DNA from: Chlorobiota bacterium
GTDB lineage: Bacteria > Bacteroidota > Bacteroidia > Bacteroidales > F082
Assembly (NCBI GenBank): GCA_030596395.1
Contig: JAUVKF010000024.1
Span: 1 to 40,555 of the forward strand
Direction: 5' to 3'
DNA length: 40,555 nt
Shown: positions 1 through 8,800 of the stretch, piece by piece
Numbering within the stretch: the first letter of the stretch is position 1
How the letters are laid out: every line of letters starts with the position of its first letter
The notes under the pieces: generated by a model
What the model was told of the DNA's origin: nothing
What the model saw: only the letters and a program-made list of their open reading frames with translations
Databases searched by the model: none
Translations under genes and position numbers: made by a program

Positions 1-79
1 CTTGATCCCTTATCTCTTTAAACCTTAGCTTACAGCTGTCTTCATCTGGAAAACGATCGATAAATTTGATTAGATTCAT
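1..79 (-). mobile_element. IS1595-family transposase, N-terminal fragment cut by window edge
   Basis: Reading the minus strand from the ATG at 79, the 26 codons up to the window edge translate to MNLIKFIDRFPDEDSCKLRF followed by KEIRDQ. This is the characteristic opening of IS1595/ISXO2-like transposases, in which an 'FP(D/E)E.SC...F...R' segment precedes a CxxC zinc-binding motif. The zinc motif and catalytic domain would lie outside the window. I could not recognise the terminal inverted repeat; the element's end should lie between 80 and about 127, where the neighbouring csaA remnant begins. Homology is recognised from memory of the family's N-terminus over a short stretch. Confidence 0.7.
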
Positions 80-126
80 GTCATAATTGTTTCCTTTAAG
101 ATAGTATATTTTTCTGTAACTTTACC

Positions 127-288
127 GATACTCATAATAAACAAATCATTGCTGTTGTCAATTTCCCGCCAAAACAAATTGCCGGTTTCATGTCGGAATG
201 CCTGGTGTTGGGCGTGGTTGAAGGAAACAATCCGGTCATCTTGTTGCAGCCCGGGCAGAAGGCAAAAAATGGTTTAAGAATCGCCTGA
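127..288 (+). pseudogene. csaA: csaA-like tRNA-binding domain protein, 3' remnant
   Basis: The frame from about 127 to the TGA at 286-288 reads HNKQIIAVVNFPPKQIAGFM, continues through SECLVLG and ends LLQPG..KNGLRIA. This matches the C-terminal half of CsaA/MetG-C type tRNA-binding OB-fold proteins (Bacillus CsaA has NKQVIAVVNFPP, SEVLVLG, VVLLQP). The family is about 110 residues; only about 50 remain. The frame hits a stop at 97-99 and no start codon or N-terminal half is present, so the gene is broken. The IS1595-type transposase start lies only ~50 nt upstream, so truncation by that element is the simplest explanation. The function (tRNA-binding or chaperone-like) is almost certainly lost. 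Confidence 0.72.
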
Positions 289-351
289 GTTATTACCTCA
301 AAATTCTGAATAAATATCTGTTTTAATTCCTGTTAATCTACTCCAATTTCC

Positions 352-359
352 TAAATTTG
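352..359 (+). promoter_or_regulatory. Possible -7 box (TAAATTTG) of the purine cluster
   Basis: TAAATTTG matches the Bacteroidetes -7 consensus TAnnTTTG. It sits only 4 nt before the xdhA ATG at 364, which would make the transcript leaderless or nearly so. A clear TTTG/TTG -33 element at 19-21 nt upstream was not seen, so support is weak. Confidence 0.3.
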
Positions 360-363
360 GCTG

Positions 364-1779
364 ATGATCACTTTTATCCTGAACGACACACTCATTCATA
401 CGGACAACCCTGCCGGAATGACCCTGCTCGATTTTATCAGGTATCAACAAAACCTGAAAGGCACAAAAGTAGGCTGCCGCGAAGGCGATTGCGGAGCTTG
501 TACCGTGCTTGAAGGACGTATTGTAAACAATGCGGTAAAATACAACACCATCGTCTCCTGCCTTACACCATTGGGCAATGTTCGGGGCAAACATATCGTT
601 ACCATTGAAGGATTAAACCTGGAAAAACTTTCTCCGGTTCAACATGCGTTGGTTGAACACAATGGAACACAATGCGGATTTTGCACACCTGGGTTCACAG
701 TTTCACTTACAGCTTTCCTCCTCTCTGATTACGATAGCAATATCGAAAATGCTATTGCTGCCGTTGATGGGAATATTTGCCGGTGCACTGGATACAAATC
801 AATCGAAAGGGCTGCAAATGAACTAATTGATTTAAAGGAAAAAATAGACAAAACTGAACCGGTTAAATGGCTGGTAAGCAAAAAATATTTACCTGAATAC
901 TTCAATAGTATCGGTAAAAGATTGAAGGATATTCAGAATGTAACCAAGCCAAATAAAAATGCAAAAATAATTGTTGGTGGCGGAACAGATATGTATGTCC
1001 AAAAACCTGATGAACTCATGGAGCAGGATTTAGTTTTTATCCCAAGAAACTCAGAATCCGGAAAAATTATAGTAACTGACAAACGCTGTTCAATAAGTGG
1101 AGAAGCCACAACCAGTGATATAATGGAATCTAAGGAGCTTCAGAAACACTTTCTACAATTAAGAAAACATTTCAAACTGATATCATCTACACCCATCCGC
1201 AACATAGGAACCCTGGCAGGAAATATTGTAAATGCCTCACCAATAGGTGATCTGAGCATATTTTTCCTCGCACTTGATGCTGATTTGATCCTATCAAATA
1301 AGGACAAAAAAGAAAGGAAATTAAAACTGAAAGATTTTTTCCTCAGCTACAAAAAACTGGATATAATGGATGATGATTTGATAGAAGCCATTGAATTTCT
1401 ACTTCCTGTCAAATCTGATCATTTCAACTTTGAAAAAGTAAGTAAACGGCAGTACCTTGATATTGCCAGCGTGAATTCTGCCATAAAGCTGGCAATTGAA
1501 AATGGAATAATAATAGAAGCACATTTATCAGCAGGTGGCATCAGCCCGGTTCCACTTTACCTGAAAAAGACATCAGCGTTTTTGGTTGACAAAGAAATCA
1601 ATGCTGAAACAATAATCAATGCCAATGCAATTGCTCAGGAAGAAATTTCACCGATCAGCGACATCCGGGGCAGTGCTGATTACAAAAGATTATTGTTGAG
1701 ACAGTTGATATTTGCACATTTTATTGAATTGTTCCCCAATGAGATTTCGATAAACGTATTGTTGCAACAGAATTTGTAG
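364..1779 (+). CDS. xdhA: Xanthine dehydrogenase small subunit ([2Fe-2S] + FAD domains)
   Basis: This 471-residue protein carries the electron-transfer domains of a molybdenum hydroxylase. Residues 1-75 are a plant-ferredoxin-type [2Fe-2S] domain with ligands C38, C43, C46 and C66. Residues 80-155 form the second [2Fe-2S] domain (QCGFCTPGF with C104 and C107; ICRCTGY with C139 and C141). From about 200 there is an FAD-binding domain of the CO-dehydrogenase-medium type (IVGGGTD at 203-209, then RNIGTLAGNIVNASPIGD). The layout equals bacterial XdhA (Pseudomonas/Rhodobacter naming), and the molybdopterin partner xdhB follows after one intervening gene. Electrons from purine hydroxylation would pass Mo to Fe-S to FAD and then to NAD or another acceptor. 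The ATG at 364 gives the natural domain start. It is the first gene of the purine cluster. Confidence 0.93.
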   Translation: MITFILNDTLIHTDNPAGMTLLDFIRYQQNLKGTKVGCREGDCGACTVLEGRIVNNAVKYNTIVSCLTPLGNVRGKHIVTIEGLNLEKLSPVQHALVEHNGTQCGFCTPGFTVSLTAFLLSDYDSNIENAIAAVDGNICRCTGYKSIERAANELIDLKEKIDKTEPVKWLVSKKYLPEYFNSIGKRLKDIQNVTKPNKNAKIIVGGGTDMYVQKPDELMEQDLVFIPRNSESGKIIVTDKRCSISGEATTSDIMESKELQKHFLQLRKHFKLISSTPIRNIGTLAGNIVNASPIGDLSIFFLALDADLILSNKDKKERKLKLKDFFLSYKKLDIMDDDLIEAIEFLLPVKSDHFNFEKVSKRQYLDIASVNSAIKLAIENGIIIEAHLSAGGISPVPLYLKKTSAFLVDKEINAETIINANAIAQEEISPISDIRGSADYKRLLLRQLIFAHFIELFPNEISINVLLQQNL

Positions 1780-1792
1780 AATTAATTGCAAT

Positions 1793-2356
1793 ATGACTAA
1801 AAGAAGAAAAAAAGATATAACGACTATTCCTGAAGAGAGAATCATGAACAAGATTTTGATCGTCAGAAGAGAAAGGGTAATGATAGACAGGGATCTTGCT
1901 GAGCTGTATGGAGTAACTACAAAACGTTTAAACGAGCAGGTAAAGAGAAATGCGAAAAGATTTCCTCCTCATTTTATGTTTCAGCTATCAAAAGACGAAA
2001 AGGATTATCTGGTCGCAAATTGCGACCACCTTGAAAAGTTGAAATATTCTTCTTATTTGCCTTATGTTTTTACCGAACATGGAACCATTATGCTTGCGAA
2101 TATCTTGAATAGTGAAAGAGCAATTGAAGTAGGTATAAAGGTGGTTGAGGTTTTTATTGCAATGCGGGAAATGCTTATGCAGCATAAAGACTTACTCAAT
2201 GAAATTGATCTGCTAAAAGAGAATTTGTTGGAGCATGATAAAAAAATAGTTCTTGTTTTTGAGTACCTGAAACAGTTTGAGAAGATGAAACAAGAGGAAT
2301 TGGATTTGCAGAATAGAAAACGAATAGGATTCAAAAGAAAAGATGAACAACATTGA
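1793..2356 (+). CDS. ORF6N-domain (phage-type DNA-binding) protein
   Basis: This 187-residue basic protein has an ORF6N domain at roughly residues 15-125: VRRERVMIDRDLAELYGVTT, then KRLNEQVKRN, FPPHFMFQLSKDE, and LPYVFTEHGTIML near 100. The C-terminal ~60 residues are charged and probably coiled coil. ORF6N domains occur in phage antirepressor-like and mobile-element proteins and are thought to bind DNA; no catalytic role is known. The gene starts 13 nt after xdhA and its last 14 nt overlap the start of xdhB, so it is co-transcribed and possibly translationally coupled with the two enzyme subunits. A phage-type gene between two subunits of one enzyme is odd. Its role here is unknown; local regulation or a domesticated insertion are both possible. 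Confidence 0.88.
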   Translation: MTKRRKKDITTIPEERIMNKILIVRRERVMIDRDLAELYGVTTKRLNEQVKRNAKRFPPHFMFQLSKDEKDYLVANCDHLEKLKYSSYLPYVFTEHGTIMLANILNSERAIEVGIKVVEVFIAMREMLMQHKDLLNEIDLLKENLLEHDKKIVLVFEYLKQFEKMKQEELDLQNRKRIGFKRKDEQH

Positions 2357-4598
2357 CGCCATAGGACATGTTACCGGTCGATCGGTTTACCTGGACGATA
2401 TACCCATGCAAGAGGGAACATTGCATGCTGTGGCATTGGGTTCAGATATAGCAAACGGGAAGATCATTTCAATGGACTTGCAAGCTGCCGAAGTCATCCC
2501 GGGCGTTGCAAGAATATTCACTGCCGAAGACATCCCTGGTGAAAACCAGATTGGAGGCATCCTACCCGATGAACCACTTTTTGCTGAAACTGAAGTCCAT
2601 TTTCAGGGACAACCTATTGCATTGATTGTAGCGAAAGATGAATTTACTGCCCGCAAAGCACGGAATTTAATCAAAGTCAATTACCAAGAATTTGATCCGG
2701 TTACGGATCCGCGTCAAGCCAAAGAAAGAGGTTTGTTATTATTTCCTCCCCGCACTTTTGAATCAGGAGATATTGACAATGCCTGGAAAAGGTGTGAATA
2801 TATCTTCGAGGGACGGGCTGAAAGCGGTGCTCAGGAACACCTGTATATCGAAACGCAGGGTTCATATGCAATCCCTATGGAAAATGGAAACTTAAAAATC
2901 TACTCTTCAACCCAGGGTCCGACAATTGTCCAGAAAACTGTGGCAAAGGTGTTAGGTATTCCAATGCATCGCATCGAGGTTGATGTACAAAGACTGGGAG
3001 GGGCTTTTGGTGGAAAAGAAGACCAGGCCACGGCATGGGCCTGTATGGCAGCGATGGCATCTCAAAAGTTAAACAAACCGGTTAAGATCAGTCTCCACCG
3101 TTTGGATGATATGAAGATGACCGGTAAAAGGCATCCTTATTCTTCTGATTTCAAAATAGGATTAAACAAGGATTTGAAAATCATTGCTTACGAAACAACC
3201 TATTTTCAGAATGGAGGTGCTGCCGCTGATTTGTCACCGGCTATTATGGAGCGCACCTTATTCCATGCAACCAACAGTTATTACATCCCCAATGTAAAAG
3301 CAGCGGCCTACAGTTGCAAAACCAACCTCCCTCCTTTTACCGCTTTCCGCGGATTTGGTGCACCACAGGCCATGTTTGTTATTGAGTCAGCTATCGCGAA
3401 AGCAGCTGAAGTACTCAAAGTTTCTGCGAGCACGATCCAGGAAAAAAACCTTTTAAACGAAAACGATGAATTCCACTACGGACAGATTGCGAAAAAAGTA
3501 AACGCCGGTAAAAGCTGGAAAGATGTTGTTGATATTTATAAAACCGAAGAACAGCTAAAGGAAATTGAAAAGTTCAACGAACAGAACCAAATCTATAAAA
3601 AGGGCTTGTCATTAATGCCTGTTTGTTTTGGAATCTCATTCACCAAAACACCTATGAACCAGGCACGTGCACTTGTTCACATTTATCAGGACGGCAGTGT
3701 TGGGATCAGCACGGGTGCAATTGAAATGGGCCAGGGGGTAAATACCAAATTGTTACAAGTAGCAGCAAAAACACTTTCTATAAATCCGGATAGGATTAAA
3801 ATTGAAACTACAAACACAACGCGTGTTGCCAATACCTCACCAACGGCTGCAAGTTCAGGGGCTGATCTGAATGGCAAGGCTTTGCTTATCGCATGTAACG
3901 ACCTGAATGAAAGATTAATAGCAGGTGCTTCCAAAATTTTGAAAGTTGACAGGGAATCAATTAAAATTAAGGATGAAAGTGTATTTTTGAAAGGAGAAAA
4001 AACAAAATTACATTGGAAGCAGTTAATTGAATTAGTCTTTCTCGACAGGATTAACCTCACTGCAGTCGGGCATTATGCCACTCCAATTATTCATTTTGAC
4101 AAAAGCACCGAAAAAGGCCACCCGTTCACTTATCATGTTTATGGAACAGCAGCAATATCTGTAAAACTGGACTGTATAAGGGGGCGCTATGAAATTGAAA
4201 AAGTGCAAATCGCTCACGATTTTGGTACCAGTCTGAACAAAAAAATTGATTTGGGGCAGATTGAAGGAGGTGTTGTTCAGGGCATTGGGTGGATGACCAT
4301 GGAAGAAATTGGATATAGCAAAGAGGGTAAATTGCTTTCAAATAGTTTATCCACTTACAAAGTACCTGATATTTATGCAGCACCCAAATCCATTGAATGC
4401 AAAGCATTGGATACTGAAGGCCCTGATCTTGCCATCATGCGGTCGAAGGCCATCGGAGAACCACCATTTATGTATGGTATTGGTGCATACTTTGCATTGC
4501 GGAATGCCATAAAAGCATTTAATGCTTCTGCAAAAATCGAATTCGATGCGCCGCTCACACCCGAAAAAGTTTTAATGTCACTTTATAGCGGCGACTAA
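2343..4598 (+). CDS. xdhB: Xanthine dehydrogenase molybdopterin-binding subunit
   Basis: This 751-residue subunit holds the molybdopterin active site. It opens with the family hallmark HVTGRSVYLDDIP. Other marks are EHLYIETQGS (near 165), the Mo-cofactor loop LGGAFGGKEDQ (near 220), AFRGFGAPQ (near 333, the arginine of xanthine-oxidising enzymes), IEMGQGVNTK, and GEPPFMYGIGA near the end with the catalytic base glutamate. The FRGFGAPQ and GEPPF pair fits a purine hydroxylase rather than CO dehydrogenase. The ATG at 2343 lies inside the 3' end of the ORF6N gene. The TAA stop (4596-4598) falls inside a REP palindrome, so the final Gly-Asp and the stop come from the repeat. It partners XdhA and should be matured by XdhC just downstream. 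Confidence 0.94.
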   Translation: MNNIDAIGHVTGRSVYLDDIPMQEGTLHAVALGSDIANGKIISMDLQAAEVIPGVARIFTAEDIPGENQIGGILPDEPLFAETEVHFQGQPIALIVAKDEFTARKARNLIKVNYQEFDPVTDPRQAKERGLLLFPPRTFESGDIDNAWKRCEYIFEGRAESGAQEHLYIETQGSYAIPMENGNLKIYSSTQGPTIVQKTVAKVLGIPMHRIEVDVQRLGGAFGGKEDQATAWACMAAMASQKLNKPVKISLHRLDDMKMTGKRHPYSSDFKIGLNKDLKIIAYETTYFQNGGAAADLSPAIMERTLFHATNSYYIPNVKAAAYSCKTNLPPFTAFRGFGAPQAMFVIESAIAKAAEVLKVSASTIQEKNLLNENDEFHYGQIAKKVNAGKSWKDVVDIYKTEEQLKEIEKFNEQNQIYKKGLSLMPVCFGISFTKTPMNQARALVHIYQDGSVGISTGAIEMGQGVNTKLLQVAAKTLSINPDRIKIETTNTTRVANTSPTAASSGADLNGKALLIACNDLNERLIAGASKILKVDRESIKIKDESVFLKGEKTKLHWKQLIELVFLDRINLTAVGHYATPIIHFDKSTEKGHPFTYHVYGTAAISVKLDCIRGRYEIEKVQIAHDFGTSLNKKIDLGQIEGGVVQGIGWMTMEEIGYSKEGKLLSNSLSTYKVPDIYAAPKSIECKALDTEGPDLAIMRSKAIGEPPFMYGIGAYFALRNAIKAFNASAKIEFDAPLTPEKVLMSLYSGD

Positions 4599-4633
4599 AG
4601 TCGCCGGTACAAGTAAAGGCGACTTTAGTCGCC
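4590..4633. repeat. Inverted REP pair at the 3' end of xdhB
   Basis: GGCGACTAAAGTCGCC at 4590-4605 is followed, after a 12-nt spacer, by its reverse complement GGCGACTTTAGTCGCC at 4618-4633. Each is a near-perfect palindrome and the two are mutually inverted, as in BIME-type REP pairs. The first copy contains the xdhB stop codon. Related copies flank the RAYT gene at 18693-19410 and occur inside ygfK. The pair could fold into a strong hairpin between xdhB and xdhC and alter mRNA stability or termination. Confidence 0.9.
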
Positions 4634-4651
4634 TGAGAATAATTAAACTAT

Positions 4652-5605
4652 ATGAAAGAAACCTGGAAATTTATCCAAGATAAACTCAAAACAAATAAAA
4701 AGGTCATCCTGTTGGTTGTTATTGACAATGACGGAAGCAGCCCTGGCCTGCCCGGATTTAAAATGGCTGTAGCTAACGACGGAACCATGATCGGCAGCAT
4801 CGGTGGAGGCCAAACAGAATACCGGCTTGTTGAAAAAGCAAAAAAAGAACTGGGCAAGGAATATCCACAGATTTCAATTAAAAAGGAAGTACACCGGCCG
4901 GATGCTGATGAAGACAGTTCAGGTATGATTTGTTCAGGTGAACAATGGATCGCTTTTTATCCGATTTCTGATGCCAATTCCGAAATTGTGAGCAGCATTA
5001 ACATTTCTATTGAAAAAGAGGAAAAAGGAATGATCCATTTCAATCAGGATGGGTTCACTTTTAATGTGGGTGAAACAGAACATCATAAACACCAAAACCC
5101 TGTTACATCCGCGGAGGAATGGCAATACAACGAAGTAATCTGTATAAAAAATCACCTGTATATTTTTGGAGCAGGACATGTAGGCCTGGCATTAAGTGAT
5201 ATTGCAAGCAGATTCAACTTTGTTGTGCACATTTTCGATAACAGGAAAGGCATCAACACGATGACTATGAATAAATCTGCCCAATTTAAAGAGGTGATTG
5301 ATTACAAAAATGTTGATAACCATGTGCCTGATGGTGATAATAGTTATGTTGTCATCATGACCTTTGGCCATAAAAGTGATGAAATGGTATTGCAACAATT
5401 TCTGAATAAAAGTATCCGCTACCTCGGAATGATGGGTAGTCAGAAAAAAGTTGATTCAATTTTCAAAAATCTTGAAAAGGAAAGGTTTTCCAGGGAAGTC
5501 CTTCAAAAGGTTCATGCACCAATCGGACTGGAGATCAATAGCCAAACTCCAGATGAAATTGCAATAAGTGTGGTTGCTGAAATGATTGCAAATAAAAACA
5601 AATAA
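4652..5605 (+). CDS. xdhC: XdhC-family molybdenum cofactor maturation protein
   Basis: This 317-residue protein matches the XdhC/CoxI family, which binds the molybdenum cofactor, promotes its sulfuration and inserts it into xanthine dehydrogenase-type apoenzymes. The N-terminal part has GSSPGLPGFKMAV and GSIGGGQTE (about residues 28-60) and the ICSGEQW motif with the conserved cysteine near residue 92. The C-terminal part is a Rossmann-like domain starting YIFGAGHVGLALSD (about 170) with TFGHKSDEMVL and LGMMGSQKK. It sits 53 nt after xdhB across a REP pair, in the usual xdhABC order. The selenium-type relatives YqeB/YqeC are not in the window, so this one protein may serve both molybdenum hydroxylases of the cluster. 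Confidence 0.92.
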   Translation: MKETWKFIQDKLKTNKKVILLVVIDNDGSSPGLPGFKMAVANDGTMIGSIGGGQTEYRLVEKAKKELGKEYPQISIKKEVHRPDADEDSSGMICSGEQWIAFYPISDANSEIVSSINISIEKEEKGMIHFNQDGFTFNVGETEHHKHQNPVTSAEEWQYNEVICIKNHLYIFGAGHVGLALSDIASRFNFVVHIFDNRKGINTMTMNKSAQFKEVIDYKNVDNHVPDGDNSYVVIMTFGHKSDEMVLQQFLNKSIRYLGMMGSQKKVDSIFKNLEKERFSREVLQKVHAPIGLEINSQTPDEIAISVVAEMIANKNK

Positions 5606-5643
5606 TACCAGGAAAACGCCAAAATCCACCACAGTCATTTTCG

Positions 5644-5651
5644 TATATTTG
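5644..5651 (+). promoter_or_regulatory. Possible -7 box (TATATTTG) upstream of ygfK
   Basis: TATATTTG matches TAnnTTTG exactly and lies in the only large gap (235 nt) between xdhC and ygfK, just ahead of a hairpin repeat. No convincing -33 element was seen. If used, it would give ygfK and following genes their own promoter with a leader of ~190 nt containing the repeat. Confidence 0.35.
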
Positions 5652-5659
5652 TATGAAGT

Positions 5660-5814
5660 AAAACCATTACAAAACAGAAAAAAAATTATCATTCTGAACG
5701 AAGTGAAGAATCTTTACATATTGAATACTATGTGTTTAAAGATCCCTGCCTGACGGCGAGGCAGGCTTCGCTACGCTCGAGGATGACAAAATGGGTGTTT
5801 TGTAATGGTTTCGA
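5660..5814. repeat. MITE-like inverted-repeat element (copy 1)
   Basis: About 155 bp. The ends are inverted repeats: AAAACCATTACAAAACAG at 5660-5677 and its near reverse complement at 5797-5814 (16 of 18 bases). Inside, TCATTCTGAACGAAGTGAAG (from 5689) pairs loosely with a right arm ending GAGGATGACAAAA. A second element with the same internal arms is at 27739-27872. There is no coding capacity. It is a likely non-autonomous mobile or structural repeat in the xdhC-ygfK gap. Confidence 0.75.
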
Positions 5815-5840
5815 ATTGATAACAACATCTTTTTCATGAT

Positions 5841-8800
5841 ATGTCAGATAAGTTTACCATAACACCACTTGATCAACTTCTGAAGATTATCTTGAAGCAG
5901 ATTGACCATGGCAGATTATTTGGCATACCATCCGAATTATTTTACAAACCCAAACCTACCGATCCTTTTCGCTCATACCGATATAGCCAACTCATGGAAA
6001 CGCCCATTGGTGTAGCAGCCGGTCCTCATACTCAACTGTCTCAGAATATTGTTATTGCCTGGCTTATGGGCGCCCGATATATCGAGTTGAAAACCATTCA
6101 AACACTCGATGAGTTGTACGTAGCCAAACCCTGTATCGACATGCAGGACGAAGGTTACAACTGCGAATGGTCGCAGGAACTGAAAGTGTATGAGTCATTC
6201 GATCAGTACCTTGATGCATGGATTATTATTCACATTTTAAAGCACAAATTCAATTGGGGCAATCCAACCGAAGCTGGTTTGATTTTCAATATGAGTGTTG
6301 GTTATGATTACGAAGGCATTCAGAACAAAAATGTGCAGTGGTTTTTGGATAGTATGTCCGATGCATCGGATGAGATCAAACGAAAAAAAGAAAGCATCAG
6401 ATCCATGTATCCTGACATTTCACAGCTTAAAATCAATCCCTGCATTTCCAACAACATTACACTTTCCACCATGCATGGCTGTCCGGTTGATGAGATTGAG
6501 AAAATTGGTAAATACCTGATTGAAGAAAAAAAACTGCACGCAAGCATTAAATTAAACCCCACCCTGCTTGGTGAATATGACCTCCCTCAAATACTTGATA
6601 ACTCAGGATTTGAAACTAAGGTTCCAAATATTGCCTTTGATCATGATCCAAAATTTGAGGAAATGGTTTCGATTATCCGGAACCTTGAAAAATCAGCAAA
6701 AAAAAGCAATGTTCATTTTGGGTTAAAACTGACTAATACACTTGAAAGCCGAAATCATAAAAATACTTTTCCTTCTTCCGAAGAAATGATGTATTTGAGT
6801 GGACGGGCTTTACATCCCATTTCAATTAAAGTTGCTGAGAAACTCCAAAATGAATTTGAAGGCATGTTAGATATTTCGTTCTGTGCCGGAGTGGATGCAT
6901 TCAATGTTTCAGATGTCATTTCCTGCGGACTCTATCCGGTTACGATTTGTTCTGATATACTCAAACCCGGAGGTTATGGCAGGTTTAATCAGTACATTGA
7001 GCAGCTTCAGTTTAATTTTGGGAAAAGGAATTCAACATCAATAAATGAGTTCATTCAATCTGACAATCAAACTGAAACAATTGAAGAAGCAGCTCTTATC
7101 AATCTTAAAAAATATGCACAAACCGTACTAACTGATGACCGGTATAAAAAAACAGCCATTCACGAACCCAATATCAAAACCGACAGAAAGCTTGAAGCAT
7201 TTGATTGCGTAAATGCTCCCTGTGTGGATACTTGCCCTACGAACCAGGATATTCCTGATTATCTGTATTACACATCAAAAGGGAAAATTGACAAAGCCCA
7301 TAATGTCATCTTAAAAACCAATCCTTTTCCCCGTATAACGGGAATGATTTGTGACCATCCATGTCAGTTGAAATGTACGTTGATCAATTATAATAATCCT
7401 GTTCAGATTAGGGAAGTGAAAAGGTTTATCGCTGAAAACAGCAATAGTGCAGAAGCTTCATCACTGATAAAAAATCAGAAAAAGGTTGCCATTATCGGGG
7501 CAGGTCCATCGGGTTTATCCTGTGCTTATTTTCTGACAAATTCAGGTTTTGACGTATCGGTTTATGAAAAAAAAACAAAGCCAGGCGGAATGGTTTCAGG
7601 AGCGATCCCGGCTTTCCGCTTAACCGATGATGCTTTTGAAGCAGACCTTAATCGAATTGAGGCAGCAGGCGTAAAAATCAACTACAATGTAAATATAAAC
7701 GAGCCATTCTTTTCAAAAATCAGGAGTGAGAACGACTTCGTTTATATCTCAACAGGTGCACAACAATCCACACAACTCAATATTGAAAACATCAATGCTA
7801 ATGGCGTCCATGAACCACTTCAATTTTTATTCGATGCAAAAGAAAACAAGCCCACCGGGATTGGTAAACATGTGGTAATCATCGGTGGTGGAAATACTGC
7901 TATGGATGCTGCACGGACTGCCTACCGGTTGGTTGGGAAAAATGGTTCTGTCACTATTATATACAGAAGGTCACTGAAACAAATGCCGGCAGATATTGGT
8001 GAAATTAAAGCCGTAATGCAGGAAGGAATGAAAATTATTGAACTGGCTGCTCCCCTGAAGATAAATGTAACGGCAACTTCAGTCGCCGTACCTGCCAACA
8101 CAAACATTGAGCGGGGCCAACCTCACACTGATGTACCGGCGACTTCAGTCGCCGCAGTTCAATCCCTCACCTGCATCAAAATGAAACTCAGGGGCGTTGA
8201 CAGGAGTGGCAGACCAAAGCCAGTCCCGATTCCCGGTTCAGAGTTTACTTTTAATTGTGACACCATTATCCCGGCCATCGGCCAGGAACTTGCCATTGAT
8301 TTTGTTGATCTTGTTAAGCTAACGGTGAAACCCGGTAGTTATGAAACACAACTTGAAAATGTATTTATTGGAGGTGACGCATTGCGCGGAGCATCAACAG
8401 CCATCAATGCCATCGGCGATGGGCGAAAAGTTGCTGAAGTAATCATCGGTAAAGCAAAAATAAATTTGCCTTCCAAAATTGTCAATGGCAGAATTTCGCT
8501 TGATCTAAATGAACATATAATTAACAGGACAAGAAGAACAAACCAAATTCAAGCGACAGAAAGTCCGCTTTCCGACAGAAAAAATTTCAAACTTGTTTCT
8601 AAAACATTCACAGAAGAGCAAGCCATTCAGGAAGCATCGCGGTGTTTGTTTTGTGATGAATTTTGTAGTATTTGCACAACAGTTTGTCCCAACCTCGCTT
8701 TTCATACATACGAAACGGAACATCGTCAATATTATCTTCAAAATATAATAGTTGAAGATGGCAACTTCCATATAGATGGAGAGAAACTTTTTGAAATCTC

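Noticed and set aside
2062..2334. A 90-codon minus-strand frame inside the ORF6N gene, considered as a toxin-antitoxin partner
   Set aside because: Serine/cysteine-rich composition with no start signal; it is the complement of a lysine-rich coding sequence.
364..4598. CO dehydrogenase (CoxLMS)
   Set aside because: The Mo subunit lacks the CO dehydrogenase active-site signature and has the FRGFGAPQ and GEPPF motifs of purine hydroxylases; the FAD and Fe-S domains are fused as in XdhA.
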